Positions 22,491-35,061 of a DNA stretch of 64,000 nt are shown here, in pieces. The stretch comes from Rhizodiscina lignyota (lineage: Eukaryota; Ascomycota; Dothideomycetes; Aulographales; Rhizodiscinaceae): NCBI GenBank assembly GCA_010015805.1, contig ML978122.1:1398453-1462452 (forward strand), read 5' to 3'. Under the pieces are notes generated by a model. It did not search any database. It saw only the letters and a list, made by a program, of their open reading frames with translations, and was not told where the DNA came from. Within the stretch, counting starts at the first letter, position 1. Each line of letters begins with the position of its first letter. The position numbers and the translations under genes were made by a program.

Positions 22491-25400
22491 CTATTGCGTC
22501 TCATCCTCATCAAACTGTGGCTGTTCGAACTTTCCCTGTTCAGCCACAACAGCTGTCAATTGTTCGACCTGTGCACTTAGCTTGAGAACCAGCGATCTCA
22601 AGTCATCAGAACTCTTGAAAATATTTTGCGCATCGCCATGCCCATTATTTGGCTCAGGCACAGAACGTCTGCGCATGCGTGTGTTTCCATCCAACGACGC
22701 TTGGACTAGAGTCGCCGCTGTCAGAGGCCTCGGTGAATTGAGGGACGACTTTAGGGTTTGACGCTTCAAAGATGCCGAGGACTCGGGCCGGCCCATTGCG
22801 GAGATCCAGGTTGGCCGTGCATAAGGAGTGCTCCTGCGTAGGTATTCAGACCCAGCCTCATACATCCAAATCGAAACCACGTATGGAAAGTGCGTGACTC
22901 GCAACAGCACTATCCTTGCACTTCTTAATTGCTCCGAGGAGACGAACAGACGCAAGGGCCGAAAGAAAAGCGGGATGAGGTTCTGCGGCACAAATGGTAA
23001 GTATCTCCAAGGTAGAGTAGCCGTGGCATGCGCCGCAGTGCGAAAGCGAGTTAGGGGACGAATGAATCAGGCGAAATTATTACTCCGCCACGGACATGCA
23101 GTGCATCGATGGCTAGCCAAAAGGTTGAACCTGTCAGGACGACGTTGACCAGCATCGAAAACTCCATATGCTCGGAGAATTCGACTTTCGCGGCACTTTT
23201 GCAGGCTCCGAGCTTTTGTGGCTTAGTGCTTGCGGGGGTGTGGGCGCTTAACGAGCGGGCGCTAACGAGGAACGCAACTCACCAAAGGCGGAAAATAATA
23301 TGTTAATCTGTTGGAGGTTGACGCCTCAAGAACATAGACAGAGTAGCTGTAACACATACGTAAATTAGAAAGGACTTCGGCAAAGGCTCGTCACAGTCGC
23401 CTGGACTTACACGAAGAGATATTCGTCACGTGCGTGGTCGAGGATCTGCGATGTGCTCGCATCCAAACGCGCACCGGTCAGCCAATCGCTTGAAGCATGC
23501 AGGGGAAGCCAGAGAGAAACCACAGTGGGCCGCAGTAGGAGGCGCACCTTGGTCAGGCTATTACTTAGCAGAGAAATCAAACTCGTGATTAACAGAATAT
23601 TCGTCAAGCAGACAAAAACGAGCTTGGTCCAGATTAGCCGGCCCTGCGAAACTGTATGCAGGCAGCGCGCCACTTCACGCCAAAGGGGCTCACCATCACT
23701 GGCGGCCCGAGATATGGGCTTCTACAAGGATTGTCAGTGCATTACCATCCTATCAAGATATAAGTTCGAGCATGATCTCTTACATTTCCTGAGCAACATC
23801 CTGATGCGAAATTGTCAGTCACATCAAACCGGTCTTGGAATGGGCCGTCACACTCACGAAGCCGAGATATGATGACCTGTGCGCGATCAGCATGAACTGC
23901 AGAAGTAGGCAACGAACCATACCCGAAGAACACTTTGACCAATATCCACGACATCTCGCGCAGCGTGAAGTGGCCTCGTGCCAGTAGCGTGAAAGTGGTC
24001 AAGAATCCTGCAGATGGGCCAATCAGTTACTGCGGCCGAAATCGGCATTGCCACATGGTGGGCGGCGCGCGCATTTAGGGGGCTGTGTCTGCGACGTACC
24101 TATGTAAAGCACAAGGACCAGGCTGAGAAACTTGACGAAGTCCTTTGTCTATGTGGAGAGTAGCCTTGTTAGTCTTCTGCAGGTCAACGCTTTGGGAGTC
24201 CGCGCACCATTTCTTTCAGACACGGTAGCTGTCGCCATGAGAGTTAGCGAAGGATGGAGCAGGGCGGGACCATGGTCATTCGAGGCCACGACTCACCAGG
24301 GTGCCGAAGTAAGGGTTAAGGCTAAGAAGTGAGCAGATACTGTCTAGTCGGTTAGCGGACAGTAGTCAAGACGGCCATCTGTGACTGCCGCAACAGTATC
24401 ACGCACCGCGGCACGAGGAAAAGCGCCTCCAATGCCAGTATGTCGAAAGATGTGTCGATGATCCGGTCGTTTTCGTCCACAAGACCGACAATCCCTGCAG
24501 CACATTAGAAATGAAATGTAGATAATGAACAATGAAATGAAAATGGGCCTTCAGCGGCACAGTCTGGTCTATAAATCGGCCGCATCAGCGTGCCGTGCCG
24601 CTTCGGCGAGATTCCAGATGCACCTCCAGCGCGAAAATTGTGGACATTGGGTCGTACTTGTGATGAAGAATGCAATTCCGCAAGCAACAATCGTGAGGTC
24701 CCAAAGACTCCAGAAATCGGCCGCATAGAACGCCTGTCCAGCGTCTCGATACTCGGCAACTGAAACTCGGTAAGCTCTGCAAACTCCATTGAATCCTGAT
24801 TGGGCCTTTACACTCATTGTATGCGAAGCTAGTAATCCAGACGTAAAGCAGAATTTCGGCCGGCGTCAAGGCATGGAACCGCTTCTGGACCAGCACGACA
24901 TAGTACAGCGCGAGGAACGAAGCAAAGAAGAGGACCTCGAAGGCCTTCATGTATCGCGGCACTCTTAGCCTCGAGTAAAGATCGGCATGGCTTGATACAT
25001 GATTAGTATAATGATAGTGGTGAAGAGCATGGACAGGAGGTGGACAACACTGGGGCCACGTACTTCTTGTTGTAAACTTTCGCCTCTTTGATGGAGTGGA
25101 TACTCAGCGTCTCCCAAAAGATGATGTCACCTCTCCAGATCGAGTCAATGAGTCTTTGTACGACGCGTTGGCTCAAAAATTTCTTAGCGCCTGACACTGC
25201 TGCAACCTCGAGAGCATTCAGATTCTCAAACGACGATACGAACTCGTCCCTCTCGCTCGCGTTGGTCCTGGTAGTGCCGAAAGTAGACGTTCCGAAGAAA
25301 TTAGAGCCTCTGGAAACTCTTGGTGTTTGCAATTCTCCAGAGGGACGAATCACTAGAGGGGTTCTTTCGTCGGCGTCACGCCCAACCACCCCTGGGTTTA

Positions 25401-25964
25401 CGGTGGCCCCTGGCACAGCAGCTTCAGCATCGCGTCTCCGTTCAGGCTCGCAAGTCCAAGCCGGTAGCTCATATAGAAGATAGTCGATGCATTCGTTCTG
25501 CGATAGATGGGTAACGAAGCGCCATGCCACAATTTCGCATGCAAAACCTCGAGTCTCGTTAACACCTCGGTCGTCGTCGGATTCAATGGCAATAAAATGG
25601 CCACGTAGGGCTCTTTATACAATCAGTTTCAGTTCTTTACAATAGGCCCAAAACACTTACAGCAGAGCATGGACAATAATCCGGTTATGACATTCTTCTG
25701 AAAGACTCTTGATGAGAGGCGTGAGTGCATGCCCATGGGGAATGGTGCGAAGGTCGTCGAAACTATGCGGCACTTGAATTGCCTCGATGAAGTAACTACA
25801 AGGAAATTAATACGCATTCCCTATGTATAGTTGCAGGAAAGATCGTACGGCGCCAGTTTTCTGATCACCTCGGCGAGCGGCTCGTCGTCGTCTATCAGAG
25901 GCGGCTCTGGGGTAGCCTCTACCCAGCTTACTGGCGCCACCGTGCCAGTGTCTGGCCTCGACAT
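22491..25964 (-). CDS. YVC1: YVC1-like vacuolar TRP cation channel
   Basis: Seventeen exons assemble in continuous phase to 703 residues: 25849..25964, 25661..25795, 25064..25612, 24814..24990, 24658..24776, 24407..24494, 24297..24339, 24208..24228, 24100..24148, 23923..24007, 23858..23876, 23784..23800, 23694..23721, 23548..23622, 23411..23445, 23283..23346 and 22491..22982. Exons of 21, 19 and 17 nt are microexons. Recognisable segments are KLAPYFIEAIQVPHSFDDLR, RLRVPRYMKAFEVLFFASF, DFWSLWDLTIVACGIAFFIT, DRIIDTSFDILALEALFLVP, LVLVLYIGFLTTFTLLARG and the pore-to-S6 region FVCLTNILLITSLISLLSNS. The C-terminus is a coiled-coil-like tail (LRSLVLKLSAQVEQLTAVVAE). In yeast Yvc1 releases vacuolar Ca2+ on osmotic shock. 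It shares a 289-bp divergent promoter with the next gene. Confidence 0.92.
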
Positions 25965-26253
25965 TGCGAAGTGGCGGGGAAAGCTTAGGAACAGACTGAA
26001 TTGAGCATTGTTACGGTGTGAGGTTGGTTGAGACAAGATTTAGGCCGAGTCATTCTCCGCATTTGGCGCGCTGAAAGCGCGGCTGCGCCTGCCTTGCGCT
26101 TGCAGGCGCGATTCATCAGGGCGCAAGAGCTTAATTCAACAACCAGCCTTCCAGGGCACATGTGAACGTATCAGCTGCTAGCCACGGGCGATGATAGCAA
26201 TGCACCGTTATTCGTATCCTTTGGGATAGTGCACGACAACGAGGCGTGCTCCA

Positions 26254-28196
26254 ATGGACCAAGCTAACTTCAAGCGACTAACCGCGCCCATATCTGTCTT
26301 CAGGGATGATTCCGACTCGGAAGCCTCCCACGACGAGCCTCGTGCTCGACGTTTCTTTATTCAATCTGCAAAAGAGCCACTCGCTGTCACTGAAACTTCT
26401 GCTAACGTGCAAAAACCGCCGACAATAACGCCAGAGAAAGAAGGCCAGCACCCGAATGTGACTGGCGACGTTCCTCCACTGACTAAACCCCAAAGCCACG
26501 CTCCATTGATCACATACTCGAGAAAGAATGCCACAGCTCGAGATGGACCTCGTCCTAACAACGACTCTAGAAATACTGAAGTGCAGCCAGCAGCCAACAA
26601 TTCTGTGCAGACACCCACAACTCACAAGCGGCGACGTCTGCCAGATGTTGGGGGTCTTGTACTTGTTCCTACGTTGGATGACCTGCAGGCCGATGAGAGT
26701 GTAGGTGGACTTCCCAGTATCAAATTAATGACTAATTCAGTCGTTCCTCTAGCCGGTCTCATCAGATAGCCATGATGAGATTGAAGATGAAGAGGCGGAA
26801 ACACGTCGGCCGAAGAAGCGCACAGGATCTGCTACAGGAAAACTTCTCAGGGCCCCCCTCAGCATCTTGCAAAAGAATGTTCGATTTCCAGCTCGGCCCC
26901 CTAGAGCCCGGGTTGACGTCTCGCCGGACTTGAGGGAGTTTCGAATGCCTCGGAAGGAGCTGGCTGACGGCTTCCCACCAGATGGCGGCAAACATGCGTT
27001 GCGAGATGGATTCGTTGGTCGTGAACGGCAGATTGCTCCCACCGTTAAACGCAAACGCAGACATGTGAAACCGGTGGATCTCCGTTCTCCTTGGAAAGCG
27101 CTCCCGTTGCGGAAAGGCGCAGCACCTTACTCTCCATGTACCAATGCCAATCCACGCACTACTCTACCCTTAGTATCAAGTTCGTCCCACTCGGCCAGCT
27201 CCGCCGCCCCAAGGGATGGCCAAGAAAAGGATGAAATCCATGTTTCCAACGAACATGAGAAGCAAGTCACCCAACCCCCAAGGCGTAGCAAAAGCATACC
27301 GTTGGCTATATTGACGCAACTTGAGCGGGTGACTGCACCTGCACGTTCGCCATCGCCATCAGATTCTGAGGACGACATCGTTGATGAGGATGAAACAGAG
27401 AACATTTCGCAGAACCAGCGGGATGGCAACGAATTCGCCGACGACGATATTGACATGCTTGACGAAGGTCATCAAAGTGAAAGCAGACAAACGCCTTTAC
27501 CTCCTACCCAGAGTTTTCGACGTCCGTCATCCTTGGTGCTGAATGACGTGCAGGTCCCAGTGAGCTCGATCATGGATCGGAATCTTCCTGAGCAAGCTGC
27601 AAGGATGTTGAAAGGAGGCAAATGGAATGAGGTAGAAGATGACCTCATTGAGGAAAGCAGTCCGAGAAACTTTGAAGTAGCTTCGAAAGTGCGCAACGTC
27701 CGGGGTAGCCGAAGGACCTCAGTGGACGAGCACCGCTCTGGGAGTAAGTGACGTCTGATGAAATTTACGCGTGAAGGCATTCAAGTACTCATTTTAATGG
27801 CTAGAATCCCATCCTAGACCTGTTGAAGTCAGTTTGGAAACGCAGAGCTATTTTACTATGGCGTCGCAACGGCTCTATTCAGGCATCGATGGCTACGAGC
27901 GTACGCTCGCTTCAGCTCACCTCCGCTCTAGTCCGAGGCATATTCTCTCCTCCAAAAGGATGGAAGACGATGATGATGAGCTTCTTCTCCGCTCTGATTT
28001 TGCTTCTGCGTCTGCGGCAGACTTCGACTATAACGAGCACATTCAATCTGCGCATCCTCCACGAAGACGAAGTCCAGTGCATGATCTTAAGACTCTCGTC
28101 CGACGGACGAGTGTTGAATTTGGTACTCTGCCATCCGGAATGCATAGGAGCACTAGCATACCCTTTCAACCACCGTTTCGCAATTTGCGTTGCTGA
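26254..28196 (+). CDS. low-complexity, probably nuclear protein of unknown function
   Basis: Three exons, 26254..26700, 26753..27743 and 27805..28196, give 609 residues; all junctions keep phase (donors GTAGGT and GTAAGT). I do not recognise a domain. The sequence is charged and disordered, with basic clusters that could act as nuclear localisation signals (HKRRRLPD, KRKRRHVK), acidic runs (DSEDDIVDEDETEN, MEDDDDELL) and many SP/TP sites. A conserved-looking stretch is RNLPEQAARMLKGGKWNEVEDDLIEE around residues 425-450. Such composition fits a chromatin, RNA or cell-cycle adaptor, but no role can be assigned. Coding status rests on long open exons with good splice signals. Confidence 0.7.
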
Positions 28197-30762
28197 GTCG
28201 AACGCCCCGAGCTGTTGCTGAATTGCTTATTTGCTTCTTGATCATTCAGATATGTGCGCTGCAGCAGAAATGGAACTAGACATTGTAATATTAAATGCTG
28301 AACATAGAATAATCTATATGATGCACCCCTTATTAGCTCTAACGTAAATATTCTTCAAGATGATGAAAGCTGGGTTGAGAATCGTGATGTTTGTCTTCCA
28401 TCGGCTCTCCACCACCGTATCGAGGGTCCCCACAAGTATCAACGCGAGAGATCAACGAGAATTTTATTTTAGTTAAATTTCTGTTTCGAGTCCGTTTGTA
28501 TCTGTGCAACAGTTCCATGGAGTAAATAGTCGTGATGCGACGCTATTTCACCAGGATACGATCAAATTTTAATACAAGGTACAAACGAAATTTGTAGCCA
28601 AGAGCGCTCCTGTTGCAGTACGAACCAAAATTATAGCACGTCTTCGCAACGGACCTATTAAAGTAGTTTGTTTGTAGGGTATTTCATTAAATGGTGATAT
28701 TGAATCACCAAAAAAATTGGTTTAACAGTTTAAAGGTCCCTCCGAGAGTCGAACTCAGGTTACTGGAAGATTCTGAATAATCAAAATCCAGTGTGATAAC
28801 CACTACACTAAGGAACCAGAAAATATCGCTCTTTTCAAGACTAAGTTAAACATATTCTCAAGTTACTGAATCCAAATATTTCGACCATTTTCTCTTCTCT
28901 TCAGGTAGAAAATGCACATTAGCCTAAATTTTGAAATATTTCACAATTCTATTCCGTAGAGATTTAATTCCCCAATATTCTTGGATTCCGATCGATGTGC
29001 CTAATTAAACGAATGCCTTTGCACCAACCATTCTCAAAACTAAGCCCTCCACCCTGACGCGGCATGAGTAGGCTTTTTTCCCAGAGTATGCTACAATCTC
29101 GGTAATCTTACGAAACAGTAGATACATCCCCATCTTCTGACAAATTTTGTCGTTCAAGTAGAAAACTACCACAGCAAGGCTTGATTCCTTCCAGTAATAA
29201 TTTACGTTACGACTCACATTTTCTCACTCTTACGGGTACATAAGATTTGCCTCTTGTAAGTCACGTGCTGACGATAGAGAATAACGCATGAATGGTAAGA
29301 AAATTTATGAGCTTTTCGGCCTCTGCATCAGCTTTACATTCTATCGATTCAACCTAGCAGGATCGATAGGCCATTACCGGTTGGCCTCTTTCGGCCGGTT
29401 TTCTAGAAAGAGTCGGGCATTTGTATAATAGCGCTTTGCGCAACGAATCGTCTCTAGCTAATTGTAATCTCCCACATCGAGATTATACTACCAATGCGCA
29501 CCCAGAAGTTAATTAACTGCTGTGTTTGCGAAGTATAGACGCTATCGTCCTCATGGGACAGATCGAGGTCGGGGGCCCGTAAATGGGAGCGGTAGAGATA
29601 CGTCTTGTTAGCTAGATCTAGTGATGTCGACACGAGGATAATAGCAGCACTAAGCAAGATGCTTGCCAGCAGCCAAGCGACGAAATATGAGAAGTTGGGT
29701 GTGCAAGTGCAGAAAGAGGAATACGCAAATGCAACTGAGGAGAAATGAAGTTGGGACGGGACGGGACGATGCTTGCCGAAAGGGAGTCGGGACGGGATCT
29801 TTCGACTCGAGTTGACGACCAGAATATCGCTTACTACTCCTTTCCTCATGATTCATCAGTTAATGGAATGCTAAATGTTTGAATTTCATTGTCTTGAAAA
29901 TCCTAAAATTTGGGTTCCCAAGTTTAGTATATTTTACCTCGTCGTTCTGAAGCCACAAAACGCGACCCGGCTTTTCAGGGGGCCTTCAGAGATTTCTGCC
30001 ACCATTCGCCTCCTCTTTTTCGCATCTCACTCTCAATCTTTCAATCGCGGTCTAAGTTAAGTATCACACGAAGTCTGTGGGTCTCCAACTTGTGGTAGTG
30101 ATACGATTTTTACACGTGTCTCAGACGATCACTCACGGAGCTGAAAGAGTTTTGCATTCCTCTCGTCTCCATTGCCGGATGCAGTTGGGTCGAGGCCGAT
30201 GAGCTTGACGTCGCACACCCACCCAAAACACAACCAATTCCTCGCCTCAGTCAAGGCATGGCGCGCTAATTCGGCCATTCGGCATCTTGCCATTTCAATA
30301 TTCACACCTTTTGACAATGACACTGAGCTGCGCTGTCTTAGCCGCGCGGTTGCTTGCGGCCCTATGTACTCGTCCAACCTTCCGCTTTCATGTGCTACAT
30401 CTCCCTCTGTCTCATCTAGACTTCTTCTCAATGCCATTATTGGGCTGGAAAGAGACATTTCGATCTTTCATTTCTCGGACCTAGCACCGCTCTTTGTTGA
30501 AGAGTGGATTACCGGTTTGCCGTGAGGGCAGTGACGACCTTGAGTGCGGTTGCGGTGTGATTCCTCATGGAGGACACAACCCTTTTCCTGGCTGCCGTCT
30601 AATATCATCCTTCTGACTCGCTACTCGATCTATTCGTCCTAAGTTTGCCCCTATAAGTCTGTCTTTTCCGATGTATACCTAATTGCACGCAATCCGGGTT
30701 TAAGGGTGTTGTTAGACATTCCTCTTCGAACTCGATCGCCGAGTCCTTCTCCTCCTTCGAAA
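28197..30762. other. AT-rich gene-poor stretch around a tRNA gene
   Basis: Apart from the tRNA at 28735-28817, no gene is convincing. Base composition falls to AT-rich from about 28250 to 29950. A minus-strand frame at 29454-29849 has one hydrophobic segment (VAWLLASILLSAAIILVS) and may be a gene fragment. The last 600 bp hold the 5' region of the receptor gene at 30763. Confidence 0.45.
28735..28817 (-). tRNA. tRNA-Gln (anticodon UUG) with a 12-nt intron
   Basis: On the minus strand the ends GGTTCCT and AGGGACC pair as a 7-bp acceptor stem. The D-arm reads GTGTAGTGGTTATCAC and the T-arm CTGAG-TTCGACT-CTCGG. The anticodon stem is CTGGA/TCCAG with loop TTTTGA, placing TTG at positions 34-36. 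About 12 nt (within TTATTCAGAATCT) sit just 3' of base 37, the canonical position of nuclear tRNA introns. An A-box-like GTGTAGTGG and a B-box-like GAGTTCGACTC are present. CCA is not encoded, as usual in eukaryotes. Confidence 0.93.
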
Positions 30763-33424
30763 ATGCCGGCATTAGTGAACAAGATCCCAAACCCATTCGA
30801 CGGCACTGGTATCACGATCCGAGATGGTTTCAAGATCGCTACAGAGCTTGCAGGAACCCCTAAGCGCTTCATATTCTCTGGCGTGATTAGAGCCATCGAT
30901 TCCCGTGACTCCGACATCGCGCCACGCTATGTGCATATCGCGAATTACTGGGCACCATGGGAAAAGAAGGTACTTCAAGTGGTGGCAGTAGCTACGGCAG
31001 CAATCAGCGTTGTGATGGCGGTAGTGACATCGTATTGGTTTTTAAGGATGAGTAAGCGCCTTCGTCACAGGTAAGGAAGCTTCACATACATTCATGGACA
31101 ACTCTAACCGCCAACAGTCTTATCATGTTTCTCATCACTGGAGACTTGTTTCGGGCCATCTGGATGCTCATCATTTCCATTCTGGCGCTGCGCGAGGGCC
31201 AGGTCCAGTCATCCTCGACTGTATGCCAAGCAAGTGGATGGTTTATTCAATTCGGAACTATCATGAATGGTGAATATGCGCCCATCAAACAACGGGAAAT
31301 TTCTAACTCTATTCAGACTGGGCAGCTCTTGCACTCGCCGTGCATGGTGCAATCCAAATCATTCGTCCATCTGTGAATGCAATCCACTCCGTCGACGTGA
31401 TGTTCGTGTACCGGCACTGGATCTACGCCGCCCTAATCATCATCCCAGTCCTCTGCTCTTCTCTTGGGTACGTCATGGAAAATGGGCACTACACGGCGTC
31501 AGGCGCATTCTGCATGCTGCCAATCCGGCCTCTCTGGTACCGTCTCGCGCTCTCTTGGATACCGCGCTACATCATCGGCATGACGATTCTCGGCCTGACA
31601 ATCGCGGTGTACGTGCACGTCCGGAACGTATACAAGGGTACTACGCGCAGCAGATGGTGGGCCCTGTCCTCCATCGCTGTCCCGAAAGACGATACAGAGA
31701 CTCAGACAACCCAACCGTCCACCGAACCACTTACTGCTCCCAGAAGCTCACACATCCGCGACTCCATAACATCGCACGATGCATTCGATATGCTTGGCCT
31801 CTCAACCATGGACAACGCACCTTCTCGACGTCTCTCAGCTCTCACCACCGCTTTCGGAAGTACGCCTGCTCAGACACCCAAAGCAGACCAACCCATATCA
31901 ACACAACTAAGCCTCGATGCTCCACCTTCCCCGGCCGGTGGACGGCGTAAATCCGCCGTCAGCATGTCCACTTCTTCATCATCTACCGGTATCCCACCAC
32001 GACGCATTCATTCTCTTGACCTCCCCCCGAAAGGCCACCGCGAGCCCACCACCACAACAACCCCCACCAAAGCACTACCTCGCCGTGTTTCCATCCGATC
32101 CAACACCAAACGTAACTCCTCCGCGCAATCTATCGCTTCCAACCATACCCGCAGCTCAAAGATCGGCCTCACTCTCCCCGCCGTCCTGTCAATCCCCATG
32201 CCATCGCAATTCCACCGAAGCCGTGCTCCTTCCACCCCCAACGTCCTGCGCAGCCAGCGCGCCGCCATACGCCGGCACCTTCGTCTCACGTTCATCTACC
32301 CGCTGGTCTACATCGCCATGTGGCTGTGCCCGTTCGCGCTGCACTGCATGCAGTACAACAACTACTTCGCTGCACAACCACCCTTCGCGTTGGGAGTCCT
32401 GGCGACGTGCTGCTACACGCTCATGGCGGCAGTGGACTGTGGGATCTTCGCGTACAGGGAGAAGCCTTGGCGACACATCAGGCGCAATATTGGGGGTTCG
32501 TTTTGGGGCAGCTTTCGCATTCGGAGGGGTGGTGATGATAGCAATGTGGATAAGGGTGGCAAGTCGTCTAGATGGGGGGTGGATGGGTATGGAAGTGGCG
32601 CGTGGGGGAGTTGGGCCGAGAAAGGGGGTCTGGGCAAGGGAAACAAGAGGACGAAACGGGGCGATAGTATGGACAGCGTTATGGGTGTTGCGCCGGATGT
32701 GAGTATTAGTGCGAACACTATTGATGAGGAGAGCGCGATCGGGCCTGCAGACATCTCAAAACCAAAACCACAGCCTCGCTCTCCTGCATCAGGCGCTGCG
32801 CGACCCAATACGCTTGCGACAATCGACTCGAACGAGGCCATCAGCCAAAGACACTCCAGCCAGGAGTCTCAAACCTACCTGGGAGGGATGGCAGAAATAC
32901 CACGCCAACTGAAACGCGCAGTGACTACTGCGCCGCGCCGCCTGTCGAAGCAGCCCGGCAAAGTGATCCGCAAACTCAATCAATCGCGCACCCTCGCGAA
33001 GCGCAGTGATGCGGAGAAACTGGCCAGCGAGCACGCGCAGGCACGTTTGAAGGTTGAGAAGGAAGAGCGGCGCGCTAGGGAAGAAGAGAAGCTGGCGACG
33101 GGCGCGGGTTGGGCGCAGGAGGTGGGCAGTGCGACTTATTCAGACCCTACTGAGAGTGGAAGACTGGGAGAGAGGCACTGGTGGGATACGGCGAGGAAGG
33201 ATTCGGAGTTTACGGCATGGGGAGGGTCGAGGAGGGGAACAGTTGCGACGAATGGAATAGGTGCGGATGGAAGTCCAAGTGAGAGTGATCAGGCCAGTCC
33301 GGGACAGAGTCCTAGTGAGGTAAAGGAGCCGGTTGGTTGGCCCTGTGGGTCGGCGGAGCAGGCAATATCACCTTTATCGCCTTCGTCTCCTGCGGTAGAG
33401 AGAAGTCTTGGGGAGAGGATGTGA
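30763..33424 (+). CDS. Git3-type G-protein-coupled receptor (nutrient/cAMP-signalling class)
   Basis: Three exons, 30763..31070, 31118..31269 and 31317..33424, give 855 residues. Transmembrane segments appear in order near residues 70-92 (VLQVVAVATAAISVVMAVVTSYWFL), then LIMFLITGDLFRAIWMLI, the DWAALALAVHGAIQII helix at the second junction, WIYAALIIIPVLCSSLGYV, and WIPRYIIGMTILGLTIAVYV. A very long Ser/Thr/Pro-rich third cytoplasmic loop follows (about 285-475), then HLRLTFIYPLVYIAMWLCPF and GVLATCCYTLMAAVDC. This matches the Git3 plus Git3_C arrangement of yeast Gpr1 and S. pombe Git3 glucose sensors. The cytoplasmic tail is long, with a charged coiled-coil stretch (EKEERRAREEEKLA). The ligand cannot be inferred. 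It converges on the ubiquitin hydrolase gene. Confidence 0.88.
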
Positions 33425-33750
33425 AGCTGAAGCAAAAAGATGATAGAGCACTGACAAGTGGGTGAGCTATGCTTCTATGGAAGTTTTCGGCGTTCTGTTT
33501 GATATATTGAGCTCGATATTCTTCTGCTAGTGGAGTCCATGATGCTGAAATGCATTCCATCTTTATTGATGCATGTCTCCAGCTGTTAGGTGAATGCTGC
33601 GAGGGCAAAATGCGCGAGCGTATGCGGATGATCTGCCCCCAGTGGAAGCACGACGCTGAGGGCCTCGCTATACGATCTGGATCCAGTTGTCTGTAACCAG
33701 ACGAATAGTGCCAGAGCGTGGGGTATGTTCGTCTTCATCTTGATTCCTCC
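33425..33750. other. convergent spacer, nothing recognised
   Basis: 326 bp between the 3' ends of the receptor gene and the ubiquitin hydrolase gene; presumably 3' untranslated sequence. Confidence 0.5.
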
Positions 33751-34567
33751 TCAATCGAAACTCGGTGCCAGAGCAACAAGACTGAATCTCGGATCCGTCT
33801 CCCTTTCCATGAACTTCCTCACGCTCCTCTCCAGCGCGTCCTCGCTCAGCACATCATCCCCTTCCTTGAGCACACCGCGATCTAGCGGACCCTTCCTACG
33901 TCCATCCATCTCCCACAAATGACCATCGTCTCCACGCACGAAGCACACAAAGTGTAGATCCACCTGGTCGGTCGCCGATGGAGCAGACGTATCTCCCGTC
34001 GCAGCAGCGCTGGCATGCGCCTTCTCGAGCGAACGTGACTCGTACAGCAGCTCTGCTCTCTTCACCGGATCAAGAGGGATGGCGCTCTTCACCAAGTCAG
34101 CTAGATCGCTGCCTGGCAGGATGTTGCTCTTCGCCTCCCCGTTGCTCACGCCGTGGAGCAGGCCGATGAGACCGCACGCGTTTGCGATGGTCTGCTTAAA
34201 CCACACCACAGGTTCCTTATCGCCGCTGCCTGTATACTCTGCCTTTGACGCGTCCTCATCGCGTCGGTGTGACTCGTATGTCGGCGTGACGGGGAAGATG
34301 AGGAGTAGCGCGTGGGCAGGGCGCGGGACGAAGGAGAGGAGCGTTGGGTCGTCGATGGAGTAGACGTCGTGGAAAGATAAGGTAGGAGAGAGGCCTAGGT
34401 TGCGCACAAGGGAGGTCATGACTTCAGGATTATTTTCTGGGCGCGTTAGCTGGGCGACTTTCTGATGAGTGGTAGGATATCTGGGTACCTAGCGGCACGA
34501 AGCGCTTGCGTCCTGCTGGTACATCTGGATTATCGTGCGAGTCGATGATTTCTTGCTCTGTTGCCAT
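33751..34567 (-). CDS. ubiquitin carboxyl-terminal hydrolase, UCH family (peptidase C12)
   Basis: Two exons, 34489..34567 and 33751..34436, join across a 52-nt intron (donor GTACCC, acceptor CCAG) and give 254 residues, a normal UCH-L1/L3/Yuh1 length. The N-terminal NPEVMTSLVRNLGLSP is typical. The catalytic Cys is in NACGLIGLLHGV, the His in DLHFVCFV and the Asp in LWEMDGRRKGP, and the oxyanion Gln is in WFKQTIANAC, so the enzyme should be active. It cleaves small adducts from ubiquitin C-termini in the cytosol. The crossover-loop region between Cys and His is Ala/Ser-rich and somewhat longer than in yeast Yuh1. Confidence 0.95.
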
Positions 34568-35061
34568 GATGGTAGATTCTGTATGTTCTATTTCACGAGT
34601 CCAAGGGTAGAGTTGGAAGTTTGAAGGAGCTTGGAAGATGGTGAAATGTGTACAAAAAAAAGTGAGTTGATGTGGGGGAGGCTTAGCACCTCAGGCACCG
34701 ATCGCTGTGACGTTTGCGGGGTGTTCGCCCGCGCCGTGTATCGCGCCATCTTACTATCATTCACCTCTATCCCTAGCTGATGGGTATTTTCATTCCTGAA
34801 GACGCATAGGAACGATCAATTGTACATTGAAGTGAAGATGTTGCAAGCCAGGTGCAGCAGGCAACGGCGTTTGCATGACGTCGGCGGGACGCAACAGCTT
34901 GTGGAGCTCTCTGCCCCTGCAAATCACTCCACACCAGCCTTCCGGTCAACCCTCCAAGAAGACTCGGCCGAGTGCAATTGACTCTCTTATTTCAAAAGCC
35001 AGCCCCTCAAGAGGATCCCAACCTCTGGACAAGTCCAACTTATCTCTTCCACCACCACACA
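34568..35061. promoter_or_regulatory. divergent promoter region
   Basis: 494 bp separate the start codons of the ubiquitin hydrolase gene (minus) and the small membrane-protein gene (plus), so both promoters lie here. I see no specific factor-binding motif. Confidence 0.4.

Noticed and set aside
29454-29849. 131-codon minus-strand frame with one hydrophobic segment
   Set aside because: AT-rich context, no recognisable family and no splice partner; at most a gene fragment.
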